Part shown: positions 8,894-18,057 of the stretch, in pieces
How the letters are laid out: each line of letters opens with the position of its first letter
Numbering within the stretch: the first letter of the stretch is position 1
NCBI GenBank assembly: GCA_041751875.1
Contig: JBGSIC010000026.1
Span: forward strand, 40,953-104,952
Source: JBGSIC01 sp041751875
GTDB lineage: Bacteria > Bdellovibrionota > FAC87 > UBA2466 > JACKAF01
Direction of reading: 5' to 3'
Length of the DNA stretch: 64,000 nt
The notes under the pieces: model-generated
Told to the model about the DNA's origin: nothing
What the model saw: the letters and a program-made list of their open reading frames with translations, nothing else
Databases searched by the model: none
Program-made: the position numbers and the translations under genes

Positions 8894-8922
8894 GCCGAAT
8901 CGACCTAGGTATTGCTACATTA

Positions 8923-9270
8923 ATGAAGTCACTGGTTTCCACTCTGAGTTCTTTCTGGCCCTCTGGGCCCGTCTCTCATTGGGAGACCGGTGACTCTGTA
9001 GCATTGGTGGCGCTTCTTTTATTCGGAATACTCCAAGCCGTTATTCTGGTTGCTTTCTTTATTCGTGTGCTTATCAGACGACGAACTTCTGGATTTGAGA
9101 ATAGGGAAACGGAACTAGTTTGGTCTGTTGTTCCGGCCTTGCTCCTTGCGCTTATCTATTCTGTGGGCGCGACGGATAAAGCCCTTCCTAAACAGGAAGC
9201 TAGGCAAAAGCACCAACTCGAGAGTGAGAAGCCTCAGCCGCTCGCTTCTCAGGTGATTCTTGCCGAATAA
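8923..9270 (+). CDS. CoxB-like two-helix membrane protein lacking the CuA domain
   Basis: 115 residues. Two hydrophobic helices (about 26-50 and 67-84) are separated by IRRRTSGFENRETELVWSVVP, which matches the conserved loop-plus-TM2 region of cytochrome c oxidase subunit II (typically ...NTxLEIxWTxIP). In subunit II a CuA cupredoxin domain would follow; here the frame ends after a 30-residue polar tail and ctaA starts at once. No frameshift is apparent, since the next gene overlaps the stop. It may be an assembly factor, a subunit-II stub working with a separate copper domain (such as the cupredoxin just upstream), or a decayed coxB. Confidence 0.7.
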   Translation: MKSLVSTLSSFWPSGPVSHWETGDSVALVALLLFGILQAVILVAFFIRVLIRRRTSGFENRETELVWSVVPALLLALIYSVGATDKALPKQEARQKHQLESEKPQPLASQVILAE

Positions 9271-10201
9271 TTTGGCGGACGGCGGAAATGCCCCGCCCGC
9301 TCATTCTCCCTCTTTTTTATTTCCCTACGCGGCGTTTACGGTCTTTTCGACCATTTTGCTTTTAGCCGCGGGAGCCCTCGTCACCAGCACGGGTTCGAGC
9401 CTCTCGGTTCCTGATTGGCCGCTTTCTTTTGGTCAGCTGATGCCTCCCATGATCGGGGGAGTTTTATACGAGCACGGGCACAGAATGATCGCGGGGGTGG
9501 TCGGCATTCTAACTCTCCTACTCGCGGGCTTGTTGTGGCGCTATGAAACGCGCGCTTGGGTAAAGTGGTTGGGCACCGCTGCGCTAATCGGTGTTGTCGC
9601 ACAAGCGCTACTTGGGGGGCTGACAGTTCTCTTACGCTTACCGGCTTTTGTATCCGTTGCACACGCTTGTCTTGCGCAGCTCTTTTTCTGTTCGCTTATT
9701 GTTTTGGCGTGGACCCAGTCAGAAAGTTGGGCCACGTCCCGTCCGACAAGAATCGCCCCTAATGGGGTTTTATTTTTTGGGTTTGGACTGGCAAGTCTTT
9801 TTTTCGCGCAGCTTTTTGTGGGCGCTTGGATGCGGCACTTAGGCGCAGGCGCGTCGATTCCTGATTTTCCTCTTTCACTAGGGCAGTGGATTCCGCCGAT
9901 GGAAAATCTTCTGGTACGCGTACACTTTCTGCACCGAGTGGGAGCCTACTTGCTTGTGATGGGTGTCGCGCTACTTACACTTATTTTGTACCGTTCTCGA
10001 AGGGCATCCGGCGAATGGGTTTTCCTTTCAGGGCTGCTTTTTACTTTTGTTTTAGTGCAAGGCGTGCTCGGAGCGGTCACGATTTGGACTGGACGTCCGG
10101 TTGCTTTAACGACGCTACACCTCGTGACAGGTGCGCTGTGTTTGGCGACCGTGGTGATGCTGTGTGTGAGTTTTTGCAGAGGAAGCCAAAGAACTTTGTA
10201 G
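9260..10201 (+). CDS. ctaA: Heme A synthase (COX15/CtaA family)
   Basis: 313 residues, eight predicted membrane helices in two four-helix halves. Characteristic segments are VPDWPLSFGQLMPPM (first half) and IPDFPLSLGQWIPPM (second half), EHGHRMIAG, VAHACLAQLFF, RVHFLHRVGAY and TTLHLVTGALC; the paired His residues bind heme. It oxidises the C8 methyl of heme O to make heme A. The start is uncertain: TTG 9260 overlaps the upstream stop and has AGGTGA closely before it, while TTG 9272 is another option; no ATG is in frame nearby. It sits directly before ctaB, the enzyme that makes its substrate. Confidence 0.9.
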   Translation: MPNNLADGGNAPPAHSPSFLFPYAAFTVFSTILLLAAGALVTSTGSSLSVPDWPLSFGQLMPPMIGGVLYEHGHRMIAGVVGILTLLLAGLLWRYETRAWVKWLGTAALIGVVAQALLGGLTVLLRLPAFVSVAHACLAQLFFCSLIVLAWTQSESWATSRPTRIAPNGVLFFGFGLASLFFAQLFVGAWMRHLGAGASIPDFPLSLGQWIPPMENLLVRVHFLHRVGAYLLVMGVALLTLILYRSRRASGEWVFLSGLLFTFVLVQGVLGAVTIWTGRPVALTTLHLVTGALCLATVVMLCVSFCRGSQRTL

Positions 10202-10211
10202 ACGGAGTAAA

Positions 10212-11090
10212 ATGAATCAAGAGCGAGCAAAAATATTCTGGGAGCTGAGTAAACCGCGTCTTACGGGTATGGCTCTTGTCATGACGGCATTGGGTTTCGT
10301 ATTGGGACTAGAGAAACTCGGTGAGCCTTTTTCTGATGCTTGGTTGCGCGGATTGGGAACTTTAGTGGGTACGGCGCTTTTAGGCATGGCTTCAGCCGCT
10401 TTGAACCAGGTGATCGAAAAAGATCTGGACGCAAAAATGCCCCGTACTTTGGGACGGCCCCTACCATCGGGACGAATTGAAGTGCTTCCCGTTCAAAGGT
10501 TTGGTTTTGCTTGCGGACTCGCTGGTACTTTTGTTCTACTTATTTTCGTGAATGCGATCACCGCGGTTCTCGGAGCGCTGACTGTGTTTTTCTATTTGGG
10601 TATCTACACGCCGGCGAAGCGCGTAAGCTCTCTGTCCACCATCGTGGGAGCGATTCCGGGGGCGATTCCCCCGGTGCTAGGTTGGACGGCCGGGTATGGT
10701 CGGTTGTCGTTAGAGGGCCTTTTCCTTTTTGGCATTTTGTTTCTTTGGCAAATCCCTCATTTTTTGTCGATTGCTTGGATTTATCGCAAGGACTACGCCC
10801 TAGGAGAGTTTCCCGTTCTCTCGGTTTGTGACGAAGATGGAGCGCAAACGGCGCGACAGTCTTTTCTCTACGGTTTAGCTCTGGTTGCCTTAAGTGCTAT
10901 GCCGACTTTGTGGGGAATGATGGGCGAGTGGTATCTGTGGGGTGCCGTCGCAGTCGGTGGAGCTTTTCTGGCCTCCATAGCCGTCTTAATGTTTCATCGA
11001 ACAGTAGCACAAGCACGGCGCGTATTTTTTCTCTCGTTGTTTTATCTTCCCGCGATCGCTGTATTGATGGTGCTTGATAATAATCTGTAG
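10212..11090 (+). CDS. ctaB: Protoheme IX farnesyltransferase (heme O synthase)
   Basis: 292 residues with about nine membrane helices, UbiA superfamily. The prenyl-diphosphate-binding motif is NQVIEKDLDAKMPRTLGRPL (standard N..xD.D..m.RT..RPlp). It adds a farnesyl group to heme B using farnesyl diphosphate. Ten bases separate it from ctaA. The same operon-like run continues into carotenoid genes, whose first enzyme also uses farnesyl diphosphate. Confidence 0.95.
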   Translation: MNQERAKIFWELSKPRLTGMALVMTALGFVLGLEKLGEPFSDAWLRGLGTLVGTALLGMASAALNQVIEKDLDAKMPRTLGRPLPSGRIEVLPVQRFGFACGLAGTFVLLIFVNAITAVLGALTVFFYLGIYTPAKRVSSLSTIVGAIPGAIPPVLGWTAGYGRLSLEGLFLFGILFLWQIPHFLSIAWIYRKDYALGEFPVLSVCDEDGAQTARQSFLYGLALVALSAMPTLWGMMGEWYLWGAVAVGGAFLASIAVLMFHRTVAQARRVFFLSLFYLPAIAVLMVLDNNL

Positions 11091-11097
11091 GGGCGGC

Positions 11098-12021
11098 ATG
11101 AGCGCAGTTCAGGTACGAAATTTAGCTTACTCCTATAAAGATCACGTGGCTTTGAAAGGCATCAGCTTCGAAGTGGGGAAGGGCGAGATATTTGGTCTCG
11201 TCGGCCCTAACGGCGGAGGCAAAAGCACCGTCTTTAAAATTCTCTCCACTCTGCAGGCGGTTCAGCAAGGCGAAGCCAGTTTGTTTGGAATCTCGCTCAA
11301 AGATCCGCAGCGAGTTCGCCGATCTTTGGGCGTGGTGTTTCAGAAACCCGCCTTGGATCTCAAACTGACTGTTTGGGAAAACTTGCTCCATCAGGGGCAT
11401 CTTTATGGGATGCGAGGTCCCGTTTTACGTGAATCGGCCTTAGCCTTACTGCGGCAGGTGGGCTTGCTGGACCGAAAAAACGAGGTGGTTCAGAAGCTTT
11501 CAGGTGGTTTACAGCGCCGTTTGGACGTGGCGAAAGCCCTGCTACACAGTCCCTCCCTCCTTATATTAGACGAGCCGACCACGGGCCTGGACCCGGTGGT
11601 GCGGCGCGATCTTTGGCAATATTTTCGGCAGCTTAGGTTAGAAAAAGGCATGACTCTACTCCTTACCACGCACCTTCTCGAAGAAGCAGACCAGTGCGAC
11701 CGAATCGCCCTTCTCCATCAAGGCAATCTCGTCGCTATGGGAACACCAGCGGATCTCAAAGCCTCCATCGGCGGTGAAGTTATCTCGATTGAAACCTCTG
11801 ATCCAGAAGCGCTGCGTGCACGCATTCGGGAACGATTTTCTCTGGAAGCTCAACTTTTACCCCGTGGACTTCGTATCGAAACTCACGATAGTCACCGCTT
11901 GGTCCCTGCGCTCGTTCAGGAAATCTCCGATGGAATGGACTCTTTCCGTTTGAGCAAGCCCACCCTGGAAGACTTGCTCATTCAAAAAACAGGGGACCGT
12001 TTGAATGAGGTAAGGCCATGA
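11098..12021 (+). CDS. ABC transporter ATP-binding protein (ABC-2 exporter type)
   Basis: 307 residues from ATG 11098, which has GGGGCGG before it; an earlier in-frame start at 11074 would overlap ctaB and add a sequence unlike the family. Walker A is GPNGGGKST (36-44), the signature is LSGGLQRRLDVAKALLHSP, Walker B is LLILDEPTTGLDP, and the H-loop is TTHLLEEADQ. The C-terminal 80 residues match the extra domain of CcmA/NodI/DrrA-type exporters. It is coupled (ATGA overlap) to the permease gene. Similar ABC pairs lie among ctaA/ctaB/SCO genes in related bacteria, which suggests a part in oxidase biogenesis; the substrate is unknown. Confidence 0.9.
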   Translation: MSAVQVRNLAYSYKDHVALKGISFEVGKGEIFGLVGPNGGGKSTVFKILSTLQAVQQGEASLFGISLKDPQRVRRSLGVVFQKPALDLKLTVWENLLHQGHLYGMRGPVLRESALALLRQVGLLDRKNEVVQKLSGGLQRRLDVAKALLHSPSLLILDEPTTGLDPVVRRDLWQYFRQLRLEKGMTLLLTTHLLEEADQCDRIALLHQGNLVAMGTPADLKASIGGEVISIETSDPEALRARIRERFSLEAQLLPRGLRIETHDSHRLVPALVQEISDGMDSFRLSKPTLEDLLIQKTGDRLNEVRP

Positions 12022-12812
12022 ACGAACGAAGCCTCACACTTATTCCAGGTTTAAGCTTAACGGCTCGGGAATGCGTGCGATTCTTTCGTCAAAAAAGCCG
12101 AGTCATTGGGGCGATAGGAACGCCTTTACTCTTTTGGTTCTTGCTGGGTTCCGGTATCGGGCATTCTTTTCAATCGGCGCAACTTCCGACACAGATGAAC
12201 TACTTAGAGTATCTTTTTCCAGGAACGGTTGCGCTGATTCTTTTGATGACCTCTGTGTTTTCCACCATTTCCGTGATCCAGGATCGCAAGGAAGGTTTTC
12301 TTCAAGCGGTCTTGGTGGCTCCTGTTTCGAATATCGGTTTAGTCGGGGGAAAAGTTTTAGGAGGGGCGATCATTGCTGTATTCCAGAGCTTGCTTCTTGT
12401 TTTGATTTGCCCTTGGGTGGGCTTCGCCTTAACCGCGCAATCCATAGCGATGTGTCTACTGCTTGCGGTGGTCTTCTCGGTGGGGCTCACTGCGTTTGCC
12501 TTTATCTTCGCGTGGAAAATTGATTCTGTGCAAGGCTTTCACGGCATCATGAACCTGATTCTGTTTCCCATGTGGCTCTTATCAGGGGCGATTTTCCCTT
12601 TGCAGGTGGCACCTTCCTGGATTCGTGGTTTGATGCTCATTAACCCGCTTACCTATGGGGTAGAAGGCCTTAGGCATGCCCTCTACTCAAACCAGGCGCC
12701 CGCCGCTTTGTCCTCCCCATCTTACGGAGTCTGTGTTTTGTTTCTAAGTGCCTTTTCTCTTATTTTTGTCGTGTTAGGGACTTTAGTTATGCGTAAAAGA
12801 GGAGACGTATGA
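12018..12812 (+). CDS. ABC-2 type permease
   Basis: 264 residues with six hydrophobic segments. It begins with a conserved cytoplasmic lead RECVRFFRQKSRVIGAI and contains the family's central pattern YLFPGTVALILLM...SVIQDRKEGFLQAVLVAP, and later MNLILFPMWLLSGAIFPL. It is the membrane partner of the ATPase encoded just upstream, whose stop codon overlaps its start. AGGTAAGG serves as ribosome-binding site. Substrate unknown. Confidence 0.88.
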   Translation: MNERSLTLIPGLSLTARECVRFFRQKSRVIGAIGTPLLFWFLLGSGIGHSFQSAQLPTQMNYLEYLFPGTVALILLMTSVFSTISVIQDRKEGFLQAVLVAPVSNIGLVGGKVLGGAIIAVFQSLLLVLICPWVGFALTAQSIAMCLLLAVVFSVGLTAFAFIFAWKIDSVQGFHGIMNLILFPMWLLSGAIFPLQVAPSWIRGLMLINPLTYGVEGLRHALYSNQAPAALSSPSYGVCVLFLSAFSLIFVVLGTLVMRKRGDV

Positions 12813-13423
12813 AATTTAAAATTCAAGGAATGGTTTTAGCGCTTTGTGCAATGCCTATCATCGCGGTTTTGCTGTTTGCATTTTCTTCAGGGGCTATCAG
12901 CGGGAAGACGAGTGAGTTTGGCACAGTTCCTTCTTTCCGCTTAACGGATCAGGATGAGCAGTCCGTGGACCGAGCTGATCTCATCGGTAAGGTGTGGGTG
13001 GCTAATTTTATTTTTACTTCCTGCGCTGGTATTTGTCCGATGTTGAATCAGAAAATGGAGAAGTTGGTGGAGGAGTTTGGTGCGGATCCGCACTTCAAGG
13101 CGGTTTCGTTTACGGTTGATCCCGAGAAGGATACACCACGCGTGCTTAAAACCTACTCCGAAAAGTTTAACACTAAAGGAGACCGCTGGTCTTTTCTGAC
13201 GGGTTCGCGCCCGGAACTGAAAGATTTATTGCAAAATGGATTCAAAGTAGTGATGGGTGGAATGGAAGGTGCCTCTACGGGAATGATTACACACAGTGAA
13301 ACTTTTGTGTTGGTGGATCGTCAGGGGCGAATTCGAAAGTATCTCGACATGAGCGGCGAAGATCCTGACCAAATGGTCGAGGCAAGACGGAGCATCTACA
13401 AATACCTTGGAAAGCGCTTCTAA
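12809..13423 (+). CDS. SCO1/SenC-type copper chaperone
   Basis: 204 residues. An N-terminal membrane anchor (about 8-30) precedes a thioredoxin fold carrying the copper site: FIFTSCAGICPML with C72 and C76 (CxxxC) and H162 in THSETFVLVD. SCO proteins deliver copper to the CuA centre of cytochrome c oxidase subunit II or serve as disulfide reductants for it. GAGGAGACGT precedes ATG 12809; it overlaps the permease stop by four bases. The presence of a CuA-site chaperone together with ctaA/ctaB implies that a full aa3-type oxidase is encoded elsewhere in the genome. Confidence 0.93.
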   Translation: MKFKIQGMVLALCAMPIIAVLLFAFSSGAISGKTSEFGTVPSFRLTDQDEQSVDRADLIGKVWVANFIFTSCAGICPMLNQKMEKLVEEFGADPHFKAVSFTVDPEKDTPRVLKTYSEKFNTKGDRWSFLTGSRPELKDLLQNGFKVVMGGMEGASTGMITHSETFVLVDRQGRIRKYLDMSGEDPDQMVEARRSIYKYLGKRF

Positions 13424-14591
13424 AAATGAAGGAACGGTAGGGGCAAGTACGCCGGCCCAGGCATATGATGCGATATTTTTGGGCGGTGGCTTATCTTCTT
13501 GTATAGCGGCGTATCTCTTTCGGCTTCGCTATCCAGACGCGCGCGTAGCAATCATTGAGAGAGAGTCTCGCCTAGCGGGCAATCATACTTGGTGTTTCCA
13601 TTCCTCTGACATAGAGGCTAATGATTTTTTTTGGCTTCACCCACTCCTTTCCCGCTCGTGGAGTGGTTACCGTGTCCACTTTCCGTCGTATGAGAGAACG
13701 TTTAACTCCGGCTACCATGCTATCGAATCCTCCCATTTGAATGAGGTGATGCAAAGGCACCTCGGTGAGGGAGTATTTTTGGGCGTAAGTGCGACAGCGG
13801 TTGATGCCGAGAAAGTTAAGCTATCCGATGGAAGGGTATTGTCGAGTTCGATTGTCGTCGACGGTAGGGGCTGGTCTGATAGCGACCGACCGTTGGGGTA
13901 TCAGAAATTTTTGGGGCAAAAACTCATCCTTCGTCATCCACACCGGGTTTACGAACCTATCCTGATGGACGCGACATGCCAGCAGGTGGATGGTTACCGC
14001 TTTTTTTACGTGCTTCCCTGGGGACCCAGCGAACTATTGGTCGAAGATACTCACTACAGCGATACCGCTGATATTGATGCCCCCCTCTACCGGGACCAGA
14101 TTCAGCGTTATTGCAGTAGAAGTGGATGGTCCGTCGAGAGTGTGACTTATGAAGAGCAAGGAAGTTTACCGCTCCCCTTAAGCGCTGGGCCGCTTCCGGG
14201 CCACGGGATAATTCGCAGTGGCTTGCGGGGAGAGCTCTTTCACGCCACGACCGGTTACTCTTTTCCTTCAGCGGTTGCTTTTGCGAAGTGGCTGGTCAGT
14301 GCGAGAAAATCTGGTTCAGTCGATTCATTCGCTGACTGGGCTAAACAGTTCCAAGGGAGGCAGGCTTTTTTTAGAACTCTCAATCGCCTCTTATTCAGGG
14401 TGGCACTTCCTCAGCATCGACGCCGCTTATTGGAACACTTTTATCGCCTGCCGGAAGGACTCGTCCAAAGCTTTTACCGCGGCGAGATGAAGCCGCAAGA
14501 GAAAGTACGCTTTTTTCTGGGAAGACCACCGGTGTCTATTCGTGGTGCGCTCACCACTTTATTGACAGGAGAGCGTGTTGCTCGAGTTTGA
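13407..14591 (+). CDS. crtY: Lycopene beta-cyclase (CrtY type)
   Basis: 394 residues, flavoprotein-like fold. The dinucleotide-binding motif is IFLGGGLSSCIAAYLF near residue 23, followed by the family's NHTWCFHSSDI, VVDGRGW, and FYVLPWGPSELLVEDTHYSD segments. It closes both ends of lycopene to beta-ionone rings, giving beta-carotene. Start is uncertain: TTG 13407 lies inside the SCO gene and lacks a clear ribosome-binding site, but no ATG or GTG in frame precedes the nucleotide-binding motif. It ends by overlapping crtE. Confidence 0.9.
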   Translation: MESASKNEGTVGASTPAQAYDAIFLGGGLSSCIAAYLFRLRYPDARVAIIERESRLAGNHTWCFHSSDIEANDFFWLHPLLSRSWSGYRVHFPSYERTFNSGYHAIESSHLNEVMQRHLGEGVFLGVSATAVDAEKVKLSDGRVLSSSIVVDGRGWSDSDRPLGYQKFLGQKLILRHPHRVYEPILMDATCQQVDGYRFFYVLPWGPSELLVEDTHYSDTADIDAPLYRDQIQRYCSRSGWSVESVTYEEQGSLPLPLSAGPLPGHGIIRSGLRGELFHATTGYSFPSAVAFAKWLVSARKSGSVDSFADWAKQFQGRQAFFRTLNRLLFRVALPQHRRRLLEHFYRLPEGLVQSFYRGEMKPQEKVRFFLGRPPVSIRGALTTLLTGERVARV

Positions 14592-15552
14592 GTCTCATCT
14601 TGATTTGCATTACGGGCAATCCGTAAACGAGTTTCTTCCCGCTGCATTACTCACCCCGGCAGCAGATATGCTCGACAGACCGAGCAAGAAGATTCGAGCG
14701 GAACTAGTTGAGATTGGCTGTGGATTTGGGACAAACCTGAATCCTTCAAGCGAGCTCATTGAAACCTGTCGTTTGTTACTCGAATCACTGCACGCGGGCT
14801 CGTTGGCCATTGATGATATTGAGGATGACAGCCAGTTGCGTCGGGGAGAGCCGACGCTACACCGGCGTTACGGAATGCCGATTGCGCTGAATGTAGGGAG
14901 TTGGCTTTACTTTTATCCTCTTGAGCAAGTGCGCGCGCTTGAAATGAAACCCGAGAGAGAACTTCTCATTTACCAACACTACCATCTGGCTCTTTTGCGC
15001 GCTCACTACGGCCAAGCTTTGGATCTAGGTATTCGTGTGGATAAGCTTGATCAGAAGCAGGTGAAGGGTGTGTGCCTTGCCTCTATGGAACTCAAAACGG
15101 GGGCTCTTACCGAATTGGCGCTTTCGCTGGGAGCTATTTTAGCGGAGGCTGATCAGAAAGATCGGGAAGCCGTGTCGTGGATCGGACGCGGGCTAGGTGT
15201 CGCGCTTCAAATGTTTGATGACCTGGGAAATGCCTTGGGGACAAAAGATCCCACAAAAAAATGGGAAGACTTTCGCTTGTTGCGTCCTTCCTGGTTTTGG
15301 GCAACAGTGGCCGACGAGGCGGATACCTATATCTATCGAAACTTTTGTGATGCGGTAGCGCACCTCCCCGAGACCAAACCTCTAAGTCTTTGGTTTGAAA
15401 CCTACCCGCACCTTATCGAGGGCTGTCGACAAAAGTCGGAAGCCTTTTTATCCGCGCTTTTTACGCGTGCGCGACACGAAGTGGATGGGAGAACCAAGCA
15501 GCTCGACCGATTGGAAGAGTTGGGAAATCAGATTAAAAAAGCCTATGCCTAG
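14575..15552 (+). CDS. crtE: Polyprenyl (geranylgeranyl) diphosphate synthase
   Basis: 325 residues. The first aspartate-rich motif is AIDDIEDDSQLRRGEPTLH (D80, D81, D84, D85). The second is LQMFDDLGNA (D215, D216), with Asn219 in place of the usual last Asp of DDxxD. KTGAL at 174-178 is the conserved lysine-threonine. Start GTG 14575 (or TTG 14578) follows AGGAG. Between crtY and crtI it should supply geranylgeranyl diphosphate for phytoene. The changed second motif and low overall similarity to standard IspA/CrtE make chain length less certain. Confidence 0.87.
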   Translation: MLLEFESHLDLHYGQSVNEFLPAALLTPAADMLDRPSKKIRAELVEIGCGFGTNLNPSSELIETCRLLLESLHAGSLAIDDIEDDSQLRRGEPTLHRRYGMPIALNVGSWLYFYPLEQVRALEMKPERELLIYQHYHLALLRAHYGQALDLGIRVDKLDQKQVKGVCLASMELKTGALTELALSLGAILAEADQKDREAVSWIGRGLGVALQMFDDLGNALGTKDPTKKWEDFRLLRPSWFWATVADEADTYIYRNFCDAVAHLPETKPLSLWFETYPHLIEGCRQKSEAFLSALFTRARHEVDGRTKQLDRLEELGNQIKKAYA

Positions 15553-17071
15553 AGTGAAAGCAAAAGTGATTGGATCGGGATTTGGAGGCCTGGCTGCCGC
15601 GATTCGGCTACAGGCTCAAGGGTTCGAAACCACCCTAATCGAAAAACGGGACAAGCCCGGTGGTCGTGCTTATGTCTATGAGTTTGATGGTCATATCTTT
15701 GACGCCGGTCCCACGGTTATTACAGCCCCTCACGTATTGGATGAACTATTCGCCCTAGGGGGACGAAAGACAAGTGACTTCGTTGATCTCATTCCAGTTT
15801 CCCCGTTCTACCGCTTGTGCTGGGAAGATGGTTATCGCTTTGATTATGGAAGCGATGAGAAAGAACTTCTCCAACAAATTGAAGCCAAGTCACCGCCCGA
15901 TCTCGAAGGGTACAAGGAGTTTTATCGCTATTCTCAAGAAGTTTTTGAGGCTGGGTATACGGAATTAGTTCACGTGCCGTTTCTTGAGTGGAAGATGATG
16001 CTCAAGGTGGCGCCCAAACTCGTTCGCTTAAAAGCCTATCGCTCGGTATACGCGACAGTGAGCCGCTTCATCCAAAACGAGCAACTTCGCCAGGCTTTGA
16101 GTTTTCATACTCTTCTCATCGGCGGAAATCCTTACGCTGCATCTTCTATTTATGTGCTTATCCACGCGTTGGAGCGCAAGTGGGGTGTTTTTTGTGTCAG
16201 AGGGGGAACGAACGTGCTCGTGAAGCAACTCGTTCGCTATTTCGAGGAACTCGGCGGTAAGGTGCGGTTGAATGCCCCGGTTTCGAAAATTATTGTCGAA
16301 AACGATGCTGTCCAAGGTGTGCGTCTGGAAGACGGAGAGGTGTTGGGTGCGGACATTGTGGTCAGCAATGCCGATGTGAATCATACTTATACGCAGCTTC
16401 TGGCCGGGGAAAAGCGCGTGCGCAAGCAACAAAGGCGTTTGGGTAGAATGTCCTACAGTCAGGCTCTCTTTGTTCTTTATTTTGCCACTGACAAAACGTA
16501 CCCGAACCTTGCTCACCACAGCATACTTTTTGGTGGTGACTATAAAAATACACTCCACACTATCTTTAAGACGGGGAAAATTCCTCGACCGAATTCCTTT
16601 TATCTTCATGCCCCTTGCCGCAGTGACAGTTCGATGGCGCCTCCTGGTCGCGACACCTTTTATGTATTGGCCAATGTTCCCAATTTGGAAAAGGCGGAAG
16701 TCGATTGGAAAGACTATGCTGAAACCTATGCCGACGAAGTTCTCGCCTACCTTGAAAAGTGGTACATGCCGGAACTTACCAAGCATGTTATTTACCGTCG
16801 CACTTTGACCCCTCTAGATTTTAAGACCGAGCTTAATGCGCACCTGGGTACCGCGTTTTCTCTTGAACCCACATTGCTTCAGAGCGCCTATTTTAGGGTT
16901 CATAACCGTGATCCCCAAGTTCGCGGGTTATACTTTGTCGGAGCGGGAACCCATCCGGGAGCGGGCATTCCTGGTGTGATCAACTCAGCGAAGGCCACCG
17001 CTCAGGTAATCCATCAGGACTGGAAAGTTGCTGATGTCGTTAGCGGTCGGGAGTGGGTGTATGGAGCGTGA
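15545..17071 (+). CDS. crtI: Phytoene desaturase (CrtI)
   Basis: 508 residues from ATG 15545, eight bases before the crtE stop. The FAD-binding site is VIGSGFGGLAAAIRLQ at 8-23, followed by EKRDKPGGRAYVYEFDG and FDAGPTVITAPHVLDELF. The C-terminal signature is GAGTHPGAGIPGVINSAKA. It desaturates phytoene to lycopene. An upstream in-frame extension to 15395 is rejected because it would run through crtE with no family similarity. Confidence 0.95.
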   Translation: MPRVKAKVIGSGFGGLAAAIRLQAQGFETTLIEKRDKPGGRAYVYEFDGHIFDAGPTVITAPHVLDELFALGGRKTSDFVDLIPVSPFYRLCWEDGYRFDYGSDEKELLQQIEAKSPPDLEGYKEFYRYSQEVFEAGYTELVHVPFLEWKMMLKVAPKLVRLKAYRSVYATVSRFIQNEQLRQALSFHTLLIGGNPYAASSIYVLIHALERKWGVFCVRGGTNVLVKQLVRYFEELGGKVRLNAPVSKIIVENDAVQGVRLEDGEVLGADIVVSNADVNHTYTQLLAGEKRVRKQQRRLGRMSYSQALFVLYFATDKTYPNLAHHSILFGGDYKNTLHTIFKTGKIPRPNSFYLHAPCRSDSSMAPPGRDTFYVLANVPNLEKAEVDWKDYAETYADEVLAYLEKWYMPELTKHVIYRRTLTPLDFKTELNAHLGTAFSLEPTLLQSAYFRVHNRDPQVRGLYFVGAGTHPGAGIPGVINSAKATAQVIHQDWKVADVVSGREWVYGA

Positions 17072-17996
17072 GGCGTACACTGAGCTTGTAACGCGTTGCC
17101 GTTCGATCATCCAGGTTGGCTCAAAAAGCTTCGCCATGGCCTCAAGAATTTTGGGCCCAGAACAAAGGGATGCTGCCTTCTTTCTCTATGCTTGGTGTCG
17201 CTACTGTGACGATCAAATAGATGAGGCCGATGGAATCAGTGAAACTGAACTCGAGTTCCGCTTAACCAGCCTGAGACAGAAGACAGATAACTGTTTTACA
17301 GATGAAAAAGAAGAGAATCCCGTTTTTGCAGCCTTTCAATACGTGGTGAATAAGTACAAGATTCCTCGCGCGTATGCGCACGGGTTGCTGGATGGATTCG
17401 AAATGGATGTGCGCGGCAGGCGGTATGAGTCCTTAGATGATCTCCTCCTCTACTGTCACCGTGTTGCGGGAACAGTGGGATTGATGATGGCGCACGTCAT
17501 GGGAGTCAGCCGACCTGAGGCCCTGGCTCAGGCAAATGATCTAGGCATCGGGATGCAGCTGACAAACATAGCGCGCGACGTTTTTGATGACGCCAGGGGA
17601 GGGCGTGTGTATCTGCCTTTGCGATGGCTCAAAGAGGGTGGCATTGATCCTGACAAACTGACGGAACCCCAGTACCGAGCGGAGTTGGTCAGATGCGTGG
17701 ACCGCTTGCTTTGTGCTGCGGATACCTTTTACGCGTCGGGCGACGAAGGAACACGGGACCTTTCCTTGCGGTCGGCCTTCACTATTCTAGCTGCCCGACA
17801 CATTTACGCCTCCATTGGCGAGCTGGTTAGACACCGAAAAGAGAGTGCCTGGGATCAGAGAGCGGTGGTCAGTATTTTCAGCAAGCGAATGGCGCTCCTA
17901 AAGAGCGCTTGGATTTTACTGCGACAAATTCCTAGTCGTCTGTTTCGTCCCTGGAAAGCTGTTCCTTTGATTGGGACGTGGAGATTTCAACCGTGA
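17061..17996 (+). CDS. crtB: Phytoene synthase (CrtB)
   Basis: 311 residues from ATG 17061, which lies inside the end of crtI. The first substrate-binding motif is RYCDDQIDEADG (D50, D51, D54), the second is NIARDVFDDARGGRVYLP (D173, D176, D177). It condenses two geranylgeranyl diphosphates to phytoene. With crtY, crtE and crtI it completes the route to beta-carotene; no ketolase (crtW) or hydroxylase (crtZ) is recognised, although the next gene encodes a membrane protein that could act on the product. Confidence 0.95.
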   Translation: MEREAYTELVTRCRSIIQVGSKSFAMASRILGPEQRDAAFFLYAWCRYCDDQIDEADGISETELEFRLTSLRQKTDNCFTDEKEENPVFAAFQYVVNKYKIPRAYAHGLLDGFEMDVRGRRYESLDDLLLYCHRVAGTVGLMMAHVMGVSRPEALAQANDLGIGMQLTNIARDVFDDARGGRVYLPLRWLKEGGIDPDKLTEPQYRAELVRCVDRLLCAADTFYASGDEGTRDLSLRSAFTILAARHIYASIGELVRHRKESAWDQRAVVSIFSKRMALLKSAWILLRQIPSRLFRPWKAVPLIGTWRFQP

Positions 17997-18057
17997 AGTT
18001 TAGTTTAAAAAAGGAGTTCGATTTGCCACCTTGCTCGAGCAATGAGAGGGTTAGCAG

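Noticed and set aside
16028..16786. 252-codon frame antisense to crtI
   Set aside because: The sense frame is a clear CrtI with all signatures; the antisense product has no recognisable composition.
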